Shown here: in pieces, positions 11,061 to 22,740 of the stretch
Numbering within the stretch: position 1 is the stretch's first letter
Layout of the letters: each line of letters starts with the position of its first letter
DNA from: Cryptomeria japonica
Lineage: Eukaryota; Streptophyta; Pinopsida; Cupressales; Cupressaceae
Assembly (NCBI RefSeq): GCF_030272615.1
Contig: NC_081412.1
Span: 479,928,657-479,992,656 of the forward strand
DNA: 64,000 bases
Direction: 5' to 3'
Translations under genes and position numbers: made by a program
Notes under the pieces: model-generated
What the model saw: only the letters and a program-made list of their open reading frames with translations
Database searches by the model: none
What the model was told of the DNA's origin: nothing

Positions 11061-11690
11061 ACGTGTAGCCAAAGGCCAACAACATCAGAGCCGACAGTGG
11101 GGGATGTAGGTAGACCCCATAGAGTATTTGCAATGGTTGCTGACCGCCAGGTTGAGCATCAAGGTACAGTAATTGAGCCTGCAGGTGTTTTGTGTGGTAT
11201 CCCTATCTCTGTACTTTTTGACTCTGGTGCTTCAAATTCTTTCATTTCTTCATCCATTGTGGAGCGATGTGGGCTCGTGTCTGCTAAGCAAGCAGATAGG
11301 TGGCAAGTAGACCTGGCTACCGGTGTGTGTGTGTCTCTCGATGCCTTCATTCCCAATTGTGAGTTGGACCTAGGACCCTTTATTACTTCAGTTGACCATT
11401 GAGTCATTCCTTTGGGGTCCTATGGAGTTGTGTTGGGGATGTATCAGCTATCATACCACAATGCTCATGTAGACTGTCGTCTAAAGATAGTAGAGTGTTT
11501 AGATGACCATGGCAGGAAATTGGGGATCGTTGGAGTTCAACGATCGATATCCTTAAGTATGATTTTTGCTATGCAACTTAAGTGGTGTATGCATCAAGGG
11601 TGTCGGCTTTTTGCAGTTGCTCTTGAGGATGTGGATAAGGAAGAGAGTCAATAAATCACTCTTGATGGTCACCCTATTCTTCGAGAGTAT
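11061..11690 (+). pseudogene. Aspartic protease of element B (broken)
   Basis: RVFAMVADRQVEHQGTVIEP leads into the active site VLFDSGASNSFISSS with an intact DSG triad at about 11217-11226. After a TGA at 11400-11402, in the same frame, comes VIPLGSYGVVLGM, the second conserved loop, where a W-L of relatives is lost. A TAA at 11652-11654 separates it from the RT. Known role: cleavage of Gag-Pol in the particle. Confidence 0.85.
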
Positions 11691-13050
11691 GCTGATGTGT
11701 TTCCTTTGGATATTCCTGGTATGCCTCTAAAGCGAGACATAGATTTTCACATTGACTTGGTTCCTAGTGCGGAACCTATTTCGAGAGCACCATATAAGAT
11801 GACTACTTAGGAGTTGAGTGAGTTGAAGTTGCAAATGGAGGAATTTTTGGCCAAGGGGTTCATCCATCCTAGTGTTTCTCCTTGGGGTGCGCATGTTATC
11901 TTTGTTAAGAAGAAGGATGGTTCTCTTCGGTTATGCATTGATTATCGACAGCTAAATAAGGTAACCATCGGGAATCGATATCCATTACCTCATATAGATG
12001 ATCTTTTTGATTAGGTAAAGGGAGCCATGGTGTTCTCTAAGATTGATCTAAAATCTGGGTATCATCAGTTGCGCATTCATGATGCAAACATTCATAGAAG
12101 GACGTTTCATACTCGTTATGGTCACTATGAGTTCACAGTGGTGCCATTTGGGTTGACGAACGCACCTTCAGTTTTCATGAGCCTCATGAATGGGGATTTT
12201 CACACCTACCTTGATCATTTTTTCCTTGTGTTCTTGGATGACATATTGTTTTATTTTAGATCTATGGAAGAGCATGAGGGCCACTTGCGACAAGTATTGC
12301 AGTGCTTGCAGGAGAATAAACTTTTTGCCAACTTGGCGAGGTATGATTTCTTCCAGTCAGAGGTGAACTATCTTGGTCATATAGTTTCGAGAGAAGGTGT
12401 ATCCATGGATCCTTCTAAGATCCAAGCCATTGTACATTGGCCAGCACTGACCAATGTTTCAGAGGTTTGAAGTTTCATGGGTTTGGCCAGATATTACCGT
12501 CGCTTTGTTCAAAGCTTTTCTCGGATAGGTCACCCGATTACTTCTCTTCAGAGGAAAGGGAAGAAGTTTGTTTGGTCAGAGGAATGTGAGTCAACGTTTC
12601 ATACTTTGAAGGAGCTCCTTGTTAGTGCTCTGATTTTGGTAGTCCCTGATCCATCCAGAGATTTTATGGTATGCACAGATGCCTCTTTAGAAGGTATAGG
12701 TGCAGTGCTTATGCAAGATGGACATGTGGTTGCCTATGAGTCTTGTAAAATCAAGGACCATGAGTTGAACTATCCAGTTCATGACTTGGAGTTGGCAGCT
12801 GTAGTGCATGCATTGGTTCGATGGTGTCATTTTCTGTTGAAGCGTCGGTTTGAGTTGCATAGTGATCACCGTAGTTTGCAATATATTTTCACGCAGCCAA
12901 ACTTGAATGCTCAACAACGAAGATGGATGGAATTCCTCTACGAGTATGATTTTGAGGTTCAATATATTTAGGGGAAAGAGAATGTAGTGGAAGATGCTTT
13001 GAGTCATAGGCGATATGAGGTTGCAACGTTGTCCCTTGGAGTGGACTTGA
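11691..13050 (+). pseudogene. pol: Reverse transcriptase and RNase H of element B (broken)
   Basis: One frame, interrupted by TAG at 11808-11810, TAG at 12012-12014, TGA at 12468-12470 and TAG at 12969-12971. RT motifs are in order: [67 protein letters not shown], and the catalytic box FLVFLDDILFYF (LDD where relatives often have YLDD or FIDD). RNase H follows with FMVCTDASLEGIGAVL, then HDLELAAVVHALVRWCHFLL and LHSDHRSLQYIF, so the acidic residues seem present. A two-base loss in a GAGAGA run near 13050 changes frame. The protein would copy the RNA into DNA if intact; here it is a remnant. Confidence 0.93.
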
Positions 13051-14110
13051 GAGAGAATTCTTGGAGTTCTTCCTCAAGACACCTGGTATCAGGATGTTGG
13101 GGTCCTGATGGAGTCCGAAAGGCCATTAGAGGGTAGACATTCTAGATATAAACTTGAGGCAGATGGTCTTCTTCAACGTCTTGGATGGATCTATGTACCT
13201 CCTTTGGAGGGTCTTCGCATTTTGATCATGACTAAGGCTCATTGTGCACCTTATTCGACTCACCCTAGTGTCAAGAAGATGCACGCAGATCATAGACAAA
13301 TATATCATTGGGCTGGTATGAAATGTGACATTTCTGATTTTGTGTTGAAGTGTTTAGAATGTTAGCGGGTGAAGGCAGAGCATCAACACCCTGCAGGGCT
13401 TTTACAACCTAATTTGGTACCGAATTAGAAATGGGATATCATTTCCATGGATTTCATTGTGGGGTTGCCTGTGTCTTTGCATCGTCATGATGCCATCATG
13501 GTCATTATTGATAGATTGACCAAAGTTGCTCATTTTGTTCCCATTCGATCTTCTTATACAGCAACAATGGTGGCACGAGTCTTCTTGGAAGATGTGGTGA
13601 GGTTGCATGGGATTCCAAGGCAAATCATTTCTAATAGAGATCCTATCTTTACTTCAACATTGTGGACCTCACTCCAACATGCTTTGGGGACCTAGTTGAA
13701 CTTCAGTTTAGCTTATCACCCAAAGACTGATGGTCAGACTGAGCATGTGAATCAGGTCTTGGAGGACACGCTTCTCATGTATGTTATGGATCAACAGTCG
13801 CGCTGGGAGGAATATCTTTGCCTTGTGGATTTTTCTTATAACAATGGATATCATAGCTCTATAAGCATGTCTCCCTTCCAGACATTGTATGGTCGTCCTT
13901 TCCATACTCCTTTGATTTGGGATCGGTTAGAGGATAGGGTGAGTTTAGGACCGGATATGCTTCGAGGGATGGAGTAGCAGGTTGAGTAGATTCGCGGGCT
14001 TTTGGTTGCTGCTCAAGATAGGCAAAAGAAGTATGTCGATGCTCATAGACTAGATCGCTAGTTTTCAGTTGGCAACCGTGTGTTCTTGAGAGTGTGTCCG
14101 TGAAAGAGCG
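13051..14110 (+). pseudogene. Integrase of element B (broken, catalytic Asp changed)
   Basis: The zinc-binding HHCC domain is visible as HPSVKKMHADHRQIYHWAG and VLKCLEC, stop, RVKAEHQHPAGLLQP. The catalytic core begins MDFIVGLPVSLHRHDAIMV (first Asp), then IPRQIISNRDPIFTS, where the second catalytic Asp of the usual S-D-R-D is Asn, a single G-to-A change. It ends with HPKTDGQTEHVNQVLEDT (Glu present). TAG codons at 13363-13365, 13426-13428 and 13693-13695 interrupt it, and several more TAGs follow near 13976-14060. The HHCC-to-core layout is normal for Ty3/Gypsy; this copy cannot integrate. Confidence 0.92.
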
Positions 14111-14481
14111 ATCTGTTATGGAAAGGGTTCTAAGTTGGCGCCTCATTTTGTTGGCCCTTTTGAGATCCTTGAGAGGATAAGACCCATTGCCTACCATCTT
14201 GCCTTGCCAACAAGTCTATCCTGCATCCACAATGTCTTTCATGTTTCCATTCTTCGACCTTATCATCCTGATGTGACTCATGTTCTTGATTGGAACGCTT
14301 TGCAGGTCAAGGATGGGCAGCTTTCCATGGAGCCCGTGCACATTCTTCAGCGTCGGGATTTGACCCTCAGGGGTCGTAACATCAACCAGGTAAGGGTCCT
14401 ATGGGACCCAAACGATGAGACCTTGGCAACATGGGAGGATACAGCGAAGATGAGAGAGCTTTATTCTTATCTATTTTAGGC
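14111..14481 (+). pseudogene. Integrase C-terminus with chromodomain of element B
   Basis: After a frameshift near 14115 the frame reads LAPHFVGPFEILERIRPIAY, IHNVFHVSILRPYHPDVTHV, the usual end of a chromovirus integrase, and then a chromodomain-like segment: PVHILQRRDLTLRGRNINQV, RVLWDPNDETLATWEDTAKM and a final YSYLF before TAG. Known role of this domain in chromoviruses is to steer insertion to certain chromatin. The aromatic-cage residues are not all present, as in many plant lineages. Confidence 0.85.
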
Positions 14482-14502
14482 TTCCAGGAGTAAGCCTAGT
14501 TT

Positions 14503-14514
14503 GGAAGGGGAGGA
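14503..14514 (+). other. Polypurine tract of element B
   Basis: GGAAGGGGAGGA directly before the TGTAGCACCC start of the 3' LTR, where plus-strand DNA synthesis would be primed. Confidence 0.85.
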
Positions 14515-16310
14515 TGTAGCACCCCTCCTCGATCAAACTATTTTTGGACTTATGTTTGACTTCAGTTGACTGTTCAGTGGAACATTATTGTAAATTGATT
14601 CAGACTTTATGCAATGTTATTTCATGATTTTACTAGTTATCCAGTGTATGCTTTCATGTAGTATTTCATTACTTATGATTAATGTTATGTTTATGGATTA
14701 CTGACATGGACTTAAATTTACTTCATATGTGCGATGTGCTATTTATATGTTTCGTGTTTGCAAGTGTATGGGATGCGAGGGGATGATTTTCCTTCACTCA
14801 TTTTGGTGAGACAAGGAACATCACGATTCTCCTTCATCAGTGTGCGTGTCGTGTCTGTTATATACTTGTTTATATGCATGTGTGGTTCATTGATGCAACA
14901 CATTGCAGGTACAAGTACTAGGTAGGTAAGGGATATCGACTCCACCTGGTCTCATAGGTCTGAGCGTGCCTTATTTGTCCAATGGGAGTGGAGGAGATAG
15001 TTGTTGGACCCTAACTTGACCTGCAGTTACACTCGTGTGAGTGTTGTTAGTTGGTCGTCTTTCCGTTTGACTGATATGCAAGTCAAAGTGCTTTAGTGTT
15101 TTCATTTTGTGAGACATCGTTTGATCATTTCTCATTTTGTGTGCTTCCAATCATTTGGATAGTTATTTAATTGAGTGAATGATGCTATTTTTGTGTTGGC
15201 ATAATTAGTTAATTATTATGCTCTTGAGTTTATTGATTTAATTAAATAAAGGAGTTGCTAGAATTAAATGGTTAAATTGGCTTATTTTATTGTGTTAAAG
15301 TTGTATTATTATATTGGAAAAGAAATTAGTAAATGCCTTGCCATTTGAATTTTAAATACTTGTGTTGAAAGAAAGTATCATGGAAATAGAAATGAAATAA
15401 ATAAATAAAGGAATTTCCCTTTTTACCTCTTTTATTAGCTTTTGTATTTTGGAATGTTGGAAAAGAATTGTTTATGGAAAAAGGTAAAATCTGATTTCCT
15501 TTACTTTTTAAATAATTTTACTCTCATTGGCTGGGAAAAAATTTTCAACCTAAAAGTTTAGGTTGAAATTATATTTTTCCCATATATTCCTGGAAGTTCA
15601 CGGGAAGAGGGGAGGCAAATTTTTTAATGAAAAATTTGGAAAACTATTTTGGAAGAGGAACTGGGAGTTGGATTTGGTTTGCAAGATTATGATTCTTCCA
15701 CAAATTTGTTTCCTGGATTGCTTTGAAGGTTGGATAATCTTCTTCTTGTTTTGCTATTAAATTTTGAATGTTTTAGTTTGCTTCCCGTGTGTTTGAAAAA
15801 TTGTAAAATCTCTTTGTAGATTCTTGTTGAATGTTGGATTGAAAGAAAGAGTAGTTGTTATTGATGATTTTATTGAATTCCTAATAGATGTGTGCATATT
15901 GGAAGGAAATGGTTCAATTTTCTATTTGTTGTTTGTTATTTGTTCTTGTAAAACCTAGTTCTTGGGTTATCTCTTCTATTTGGTATAGAAAGAAATAGAT
16001 TTACTTTTCTGTGTGTTTACTAGTTTCTATTTGCTCAAGATTTGGGGTTATGTTTGCAAAATTGTTATAATTGGCTCTTGCATGATGCAAGGATTCTTCC
16101 TATGTGAGAAGAAGTATAGATATTGATCAACCCCTCTTGTCTTTTTTTAAAATTTTTGAGTTTGCCCAAGATCTTTATGTATTTGGGGCTTTTGTGTTGA
16201 ATTAGTTTCAAAATTTCCTATCAAAAGATTTCATGCCAAAAATTGATTATGTTGTTACTGTGTCTTTTTACCCATAGATTGTTCTAGGAATGTTTTGTTT
16301 TTAAAATCTT

Positions 16311-16316
<6 letters not shown>

Positions 16317-16362
<46 letters not shown>
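16317..16362. repeat. (TA)n microsatellite in the 3' LTR of element B
   Basis: About 23 TA units. The matching place in the 5' LTR (about 7600-7620) has an A-run instead, so the repeat grew after insertion. A second, shorter AT run lies at 16681-16703 (shorter again at about 7957). Confidence 0.95.
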
Positions 16363-16366
<4 letters not shown>

Positions 16367-16395
16367 AACCATGCCCATGTGGCGGGCTAATCCCA

Positions 16396-16560
16396 CCACG
16401 TGGGACAGTAGTGTTTTGCTACCGCGGTAGCAGCACTACCGGTCGGTAGTGGCTGCTATCGGCGGTAGCAGCACTACCAGTAGGTAGTGTCTGTTGCTTC
16501 CGGCAAAAGCACTACCATGGGTAGGGCCTTGCCCACCGTGTGCCCTTTACCCTTCGCGGT
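16396..16560 (+). repeat. GC-rich inverted-repeat cluster and G-box in the 3' LTR of element B
   Basis: Second copy of the block at 7655-7860: CCACGTGG, then GCTACCGCGGTAGC, then CAGCACTACC facing GGTAGTGGCTG. It is shorter by one GTAGCAGCACTACC unit than the 5' copy, which shows unit gain or loss. Confidence 0.75.
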
Positions 16561-18819
16561 GCATTTTTAATGTGCCGTTAATTTTTATTAAGTGCAATGA
16601 AATTTAAAAGTGAGTTTTATGATGGTTATAAGTTAATTTCTATATGTTGGTTTCAATATTAATGTGTTAGATTTATTTGGATATATATATATATATATAT
16701 ATAGAGTTTTATCTATTGTAAATTAAGGCTTGAATTTTTATTCAAATTGGTAAATTTGGATTTAATTTTGGAAATAGATAATATGTTTTAATTTAATTCA
16801 TATTTTTATTTGGTTAAATATTTAATATGGATTTTATTACTTGTTGGAATATTGAATTGGAAATTATATAGAAATAAATGACGTTTTGAATGATGCATTA
16901 AATGTAGGGTGTTTTTATTTAATTTTTAATCAATGAAATTGCAAGTGTTTATGATGCTGATTTTCTCAAAGATTGTCTGAGTGCGGACTTAGTGAAATTA
17001 GCTTTCCTTGCAAAGAGTATTATTTATGGTTAATTCTCGTCTTTGATTCAGTCGTCGTATTGTGATGTTTTTGGTATCTTTTGACCAAGTGATGTATGAT
17101 GACCTCGTTGTCTTAACGATGTAGTGTTTTTCCTTATGGTTAACCAAGAGTTAGTATGTCCTTGTTTTGGCCACTTGTATTTGGATAGTGGTGTTATGGT
17201 TGTTTGCTTCGTCATAGGGTCCTCGTGGAGTGACCATGTTTGTTTAGTGTCCTATGAGAGAGTGACTTTCAAGTGGGGGTCACGCCTCAAGTGGATGGCA
17301 AGATAACCCCTCGATAGTCAGATAATAAGTGATAACCTAATAATTGATTAGGGGGTGGGTAGTTTATAACATTATATAAGATATTGTACCATGTGTATGG
17401 TTGAGTGCTCGTAAAGGCTCAAGATGTAGTGGGAAGGCCTTGAATGGCAAACCGACCACCTTGTCTTCACGAAGGGTTGGTAGGGTTCACATGAGACTTA
17501 GATGGATCTGGAGGTTCAGGAAAGGTTACCAGGATAACCCAGGATTGGGGTCAGGACCTATGGAGGCCTACCTAGGGTAACCATCATAAGCTATGCGATG
17601 ACACTCTCTCTTTAGGATCACTAGTGTATTGTGATGTCAAGTCACTTGAGTATTGTGATATTGACTCACCTGGAATTTTGTAGAGTCATATTGTACTATC
17701 ATGGAGTTGTTTTGTTCTATTGTCCATGTCATTCTTATGCTTGCTTGAGGGTCCTCTGCTATCTCCTAGCATGGTGTGGTTATTCCAGTTTGGGATCACA
17801 TGGTCGGGTGGTAGTGTCACTTCCCATCAGATGTTCTTGTTTGTAGCTTCATGCAAAGATTGTCTTTGCAAGTGTTCCTATGGTTTGTGACTCATTCTCT
17901 ATCTCATGTTGGAGAGTATTGTTCTTTGGAGACCTATGTGGTCAAGTGTATCAATGAATTTATGTAACCTTATAATTTGGTAAAGTTGTAATCTTTATAT
18001 GTATTATTGAAAGCCATGTATTTTATGGTCAATTTAATCCTAAGTTTTGGATATTATTTATCAGCTTTTTGTATGATTAGTGTAAATGCTTTATTGAAGA
18101 GAAATTATATTGTATCCTTTCAATCTTGAAATGGAGTAATCTATTATTGCATATGGTTTATTATGTTCAATGAGTAATGATGGTTAATTGGATTAATCAT
18201 AATTGTAGAATTTAACCTTTAGTTTTATTCTTCATTGGTAAACCTTTAGGAATTCTCGTGTAAGTCTTCTGCTTGTGTTATTATTGTGCAAGGTAGTAAT
18301 TTAATGCAATAATGTAAATTATACTTTAAAAAAAAATAAAAAATTATTTCGCCCTTGTTAGTTTTCCTTTGGGGTTTCTGGCAGGGCATTACAAATTACT
18401 TATGATGTTTAGAAACTCTACTCATAGGTCTTCAACAATATTCAACAACAACTACTCACATATGCTCCTTAAATTTGCTCTAATATCACATTCAATATTT
18501 GCCCACAATGTCAACAAAAATCTGCCTTAAAACTTGGTCAGAAATCTGCAAAAAAATCCTTACTAAGATCTGAAAAAAAATCTTCAATAATTTCTCTCAA
18601 TTATGCAACATATCTTCACAAAAATATGCCTTATGGCTGCTCTAAATAAGTTTGATTTTCTGCTCACAAATGTCTAAAATTTCCACTCATGAAATCTTCA
18701 CATATTTTCTTCTAAAATTTTTGTGTCAAACTAAGCATCTTAGATTTGCTGCCAAAAAAAGGGTGTGAAATCTAATGACCCCCAACTCATCCTCCAAGAG
18801 TTCCTCTTTAGGAACATCT

Positions 18820-19584
18820 TTAGTATGAGATGGTGTATTTATCCGAACTGGAGAGAGGATTGTAGGAACTAAAAAAAGTATATTGTGCTTGAATTTGTAT
18901 TTTCTTGTTAGCTTCTAAAGTAAACACTTTATTATTATATGTGTAAGGTACTACATGATAATCAAGTTGATGATTCACTCTTAAAAATAATTTTTGGTTT
19001 TTATTGAGGTTGAGAGACATCTTGATGAAGGTGGACAACAACCTTAGGATTCTCAGCAACACAAATGACATTGATTTGATCTTGGTTAGGTTCTTCATTT
19101 TTGGGAGAGAGAGAAAATTGGAAACATTATAGTGATGGGAAATGGTATCATCCTCTAGCTCTAAGGTATCTTTAAGATTAAGACAAAATTTAGGAAAGAG
19201 ACAATCATATATCATTAATGCTTCATCTCTAGGGGGGAGGTCGCTCAAATGAAAAGAAGGTATGACATCACTAGAAAAGGTAGCTATAATATCATCCCCT
19301 TGCACAAAATGATCCTTATCAAGGAGGTACATTTTAGGAGAAGTATGAACATCATTCTCAAAAGATTCATCTTTAGGAGGGAGATCTTAAAAAGAAGTGT
19401 TCATATTATCTTCTTGCACCAATGTGCCCTCACTAGTGGGACCAATTTTTGGAGAGGGTAAATCATAGCTATGAATGAAAGGAAGATCTAAGTTATCATA
19501 ATATGCATGAAAGAAAACATTGTGAAAATTTTGCATGAAACTTGAAACTGAACTAGAAAAATAAGATAAGAACTCCATATGCAC
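18820..19584 (-). pseudogene. Unknown broken frame with an internal repeat
   Basis: One frame of about 255 codons with a TAA at 19387-19389. It contains a repeated unit: LVQEDNMNTSF, stop, DLPPKDESFEND and later FVQGDDIIATFSSDV leading to DLPPRDEALMIYDC. The rest is acidic then Lys/Asn-rich. I recognise no domain. The acidic DLPPrDE repeats resemble linkers that lie between protease and RT in some plant Gypsy pol genes, which would fit a minus-strand remnant, but this is a guess. Confidence 0.35.
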
Positions 19585-20807
19585 TTACGATTAAACAAGA
19601 AACTCATGTGTCATATTAAATATGTAACCAAAACAATGTTCGATCAATATATGCAATGAAATTATGTAGCTAGAAGATATATGTTTTAGATATGATTGCA
19701 AATATGAATCAATTAGGTGCATAAGAATCAGATCTAAAAATGAAAATCATAATGAATGCAAATGTAAAAAGAGTCGATCTCACCAAAATATAAGGTGTTG
19801 GAATTAGAGTTTCAACACCTAGATTGATAAGGCCACTAACTTCACTTGGGACAAAGACCTTATATTAAAGGAGGGAATTGAAATTGATTGATCCTAATCC
19901 TAAAAGGGTTGGATACATATCAAGTTAATTCTTCCTTTGTTTGAGTTGAAACTGAATTTGAATCAGGGCTAAATTGCAATGCTAGATCTAGGACAGACAA
20001 TGAGAAAATCACATAAATTAACAATAACAGAATGTTCTAGATATCATGTAGAGCTATAAACCTATATTTGAGGATAGAAAATAGAACAAAACCAGCTGGA
20101 GTAGGTCACCTTGGTCCAAATATTGGGGGCAAACAAACTTGATGCTTTTTGGATAAGAACACAATGCACAAAATCCATTGTTAGAAGGTCATTAGAAATT
20201 CTTAGGATTGAGGGGATTCGATTGTCCTAGTCCTCAACTTTTTGCACCTTCAAAATATGAGTCTAATTGTCATCATCTACTCTATTGGATTCCTTACTCA
20301 TAGCTCCTGAGATAATTCCCTACACATAGAAATAAAGAAATAGGGTTATTGATGTGGGTTTGCCTTAGGTCAGACCCCAATTTAGGAATTAACCTTGAAT
20401 TGAATTGAAATACTAAAGTAAATGTTGTATTATGATACCTCAGATCTGCAATTGTTGATTGATGATGTAATGCTCTTTGGATGTGATCACAAGTATTGAT
20501 GCAATAACATGACAACACATAGAAGATTCAAATACAAACATATGCTTGCATGCAAGTTGGTGTGATTTTCTCCATGATGCTTGAAGGATATTGTGGGATG
20601 AAATGTCACCTTGAATGGTTGAGAATACTTTTAATGATCTTAATTATGAAAGGAATGCCTCTCAAAGTCTTAGATCAAAATGAATTGATAGAATTCCTTT
20701 ATATAGGGTTCCCTAGGTAAATTAGTGATTAGGTCGACCTCCAACGATCACATTGAGGCAAAAAAACTAAAAATCATCGAGGATTGAAAGTGCTTTGACC
20801 TATTTAA

Positions 20808-20812
20808 ATTGG
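20808..20812. repeat. Target-site duplication of element C, left copy
   Basis: ATTGG immediately before the LTR start TGATGCAAG; identical to 30375-30379. Confidence 0.9.
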
Positions 20813-21624
20813 TGATGCAAGAGCATCCTTGGTTCTTGGCAATCTTGCATCACCCAAAAACATTTACATTCTAGTTTGTTTTTTGTTTTGTTTTATGTTC
20901 AGTTCGGCTTTGCAGTTTCAACATTTTGCTACATTTGCTCACTGAATCTAGTGGAGCTGGATATTCATTGGTGGACATGTTTATTTATCTTATCCTAATT
21001 TCGTAGAACATTTGGATCTTTTTTCGGAAAGTTATCACTTCTAGAATATGTGCTAGTTTTACTAATCAGAGCACTGGAGCCGCATGGACCTATTTCGCTA
21101 ATGGAGAGTTTGTGGATCATTTTTGTAGCTTGTGAAGCCTAATTTCATTGCTTCCAACGTTCCTTGTCCTGTGGTCAACCTTTTTCTTAGGTCTGCACAT
21201 CATTCTGTTGTTTCTAGAGGAATTATTTTGGCAGAGGCCAACCTCATGGTTCTACATGTTACATTTTATTCATCAGCAATTATTTCATCTTGGGCCGACG
21301 CAGATCTTCTAGAGCCATGAATTTAATATAAATCAATGTAATTAAGCATATGGAAGGGGTAGATAGAATATAGAGAATTTACTAGAAGATTAGGAGATCT
21401 GTAATTGACACACATTCTTTCTTGAGCCCAGATGTTGTAACTAGGCCTATGAGCCGAACTTGTAAACCTGGATGTTTCGATCCAGCTTGTACTTGAATTT
21501 CCCAATATAATATAAGTCTGATTCTGCATTGCCTCCATCACATTGAGTTTTCTGTGTTGTGTTTCATTCGTTGCACGGTCCAGACTGTTCTCTTTGAGGA
21601 TTATCCCCTTTTGTGACTATACCA
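20813..21624 (+). repeat. 5' LTR of element C (812 bp)
   Basis: TGATGCAAGAGCATCC to GACTATACCA. Matches 29612-30374, with several small deletions in the latter. The LTR ends in CCA rather than a plain TG..CA with longer inverted repeats. Confidence 0.9.
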
Positions 21625-21626
21625 AG

Positions 21627-21638
21627 TGGTATCAGAGC
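21627..21638 (+). other. Primer-binding site of element C
   Basis: TGGTATCAGAGC, a perfect initiator tRNA-Met type site, two bases after the LTR. Confidence 0.92.
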
Positions 21639-21737
21639 GAGTTTTCATTTTGGAGATTGCAGAGTCCTGTAAGAATTTATATTGTGGGGTGTTGGAGTGA
21701 GGATCTGACCTGCAGCTACAGAGGAATTACATAAAGA

Positions 21738-22265
21738 TGTCCTAGAGAAATGCTAGAGGTGGTGAAGCATATGGAAATGCAGACATTGCTATGATGGAAA
21801 TGTTGAGAGGAATTGCAGCCTGATTGGACACTGTTGAGATGGCCTAGAAAAGAGGTCGTCATGTCGAAGATTTTAGGGAGGAAGGACCTATACCAGAGGA
21901 AGAGGACTCTGTGCAGATCAAAACAAAGATAAGGAAGCTAGCAGAGATGGCAGTTCATACCGTAGGGATGACATAAATTTTTACCGAAGAAGAGAACCTA
22001 ATGGTTATCGGAATGAGGGATATGGAAAGAAAGACAGAAGATAAGATAAATATGTTTAGAGGAACCTTCTTTAAGTGTAGAGGAGGACGTCATGCTTTTT
22101 AATGTAAGAAGATAGAGGACAATGAAATAGTAGAATTGGTTGAAGAATCTAACCTACTGGATTAGCTAATAGACATGAAGATGGAGAATTATTAATGATG
22201 AGGAGAGCATTATAACAAACCGAAGATAAGTAGGAACCTTTGCAGAGGAAGAATTTGTTCAAGAC
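21738..22265 (+). pseudogene. gag: Gag of element C (middle deleted)
   Basis: N-terminus is readable as NARGGEAYGNADIAMMEMLR and RGRHVEDFREEGPIPEEED with stops at CAG- and CGA-derived positions. The text then jumps to SRDGSSYRRDDINFYRRREP, which lies after the capsid domain in relatives, so the capsid-like core is missing. The knuckle near 22070-22115 reads FFKCRGGRHAF, stop, C: the first Cys of CCHC has become Phe and a Gln codon has become TAA. Only about 530 bases separate the gag start from the protease, far below the usual length. Confidence 0.7.
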
Positions 22266-22740
22266 AAGATGTAAAGTAGCTGGTAAGTGTTGTAAAGTTA
22301 TAACTGAAAGTGGTAGTTCAAATAACCTTGTTTCAGAGGAGATGACGAGTAAGATGAAATTGGAGGGATTGAAGCACCCTAAGCCTTACCAAATAGCATA
22401 GATTCAAGATGATCATAAGGTACTAGTAAGTGAACAATGTCTGGTAAAATTGAAGATTGGATCTTATCATGATGAAGTTTTGTGTGATATTATGTCTATG
22501 GATGTATGTCATATCATTTTGGGTAGACCTTAGTAGTATGATAGACAAGCAATACATGATGGAAGAAAGAACATATACACTATTATTGCAAATGGGATGA
22601 AACAAACCTTGTTACCTTTGGAAGAGCCTCTTAAGAGTGAAGTTTACACTAATGGTAGGATTTATTTGGTAGACGGAAGAAAATTCTTGGATGGGATAAG
22701 ACATGAGAATATGTGTTTTGCTTTAGACCCTAAGAAGACT
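22266..22740 (+). pseudogene. Aspartic protease of element C (broken)
   Basis: KVAGKCCKVITESGSSNNLV at about 22265-22330 is the active-site region with ESG in place of the expected DSG, so the catalytic Asp is lost. The second loop CDIMSMDVCHIILGRP follows near 22480-22530, then two stops, then YDRQAIHDGRKNIYTI. Family assignment rests on these two loops and position. Confidence 0.8.

Larger units (their letters stand above)
7139..18393 (+). mobile_element. Element B: Ty3/Gypsy chromovirus with 3.9-kb LTRs
   Basis: Order on the plus strand: 3' two-thirds of the 5' LTR (the first 1.3 kb is displaced past element A, outside the window), primer site, gag, protease, RT, RNase H, integrase, chromodomain, polypurine tract, complete 3' LTR. 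Ends are TGTAGCACCC and GGCATTACA. Gene order and the C-terminal chromodomain place it in the chromovirus branch. The coding region has two frameshifts in pol (near 13050 and 14115) and many stops, mostly TAG or TGA where relatives read CAG or CGA. It is an old, silent copy and the host of element A. The left target duplication is off-window; bases after the right end are AATTA. Confidence 0.9.
14515..18393 (+). repeat. 3' LTR of element B (3879 bp)
   Basis: Begins TGTAGCACCC after the polypurine tract and ends GGCATTACA. From 15854 on it is matched by 7139-9646. No protein domain is seen in it; short open frames such as those near 17124-17306 have a sister in the other LTR (8380-8562) simply because the LTRs are copies. 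Confidence 0.9.
18394..20812 (-). other. Old minus-strand retroelement-like sequence between B and C
   Basis: This is the DNA into which C inserted. On the minus strand a TATATAAAGG sequence lies near 20700, and a degenerate primer-site-like stretch ending in AGGAGCTATGAG is near 20300, followed by MSKESNRVDDDN and stop-ridden frames. The whole looks like the leader and first genes of an old LTR element, but no pol motif is visible, so this is a weak inference. Confidence 0.3.
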
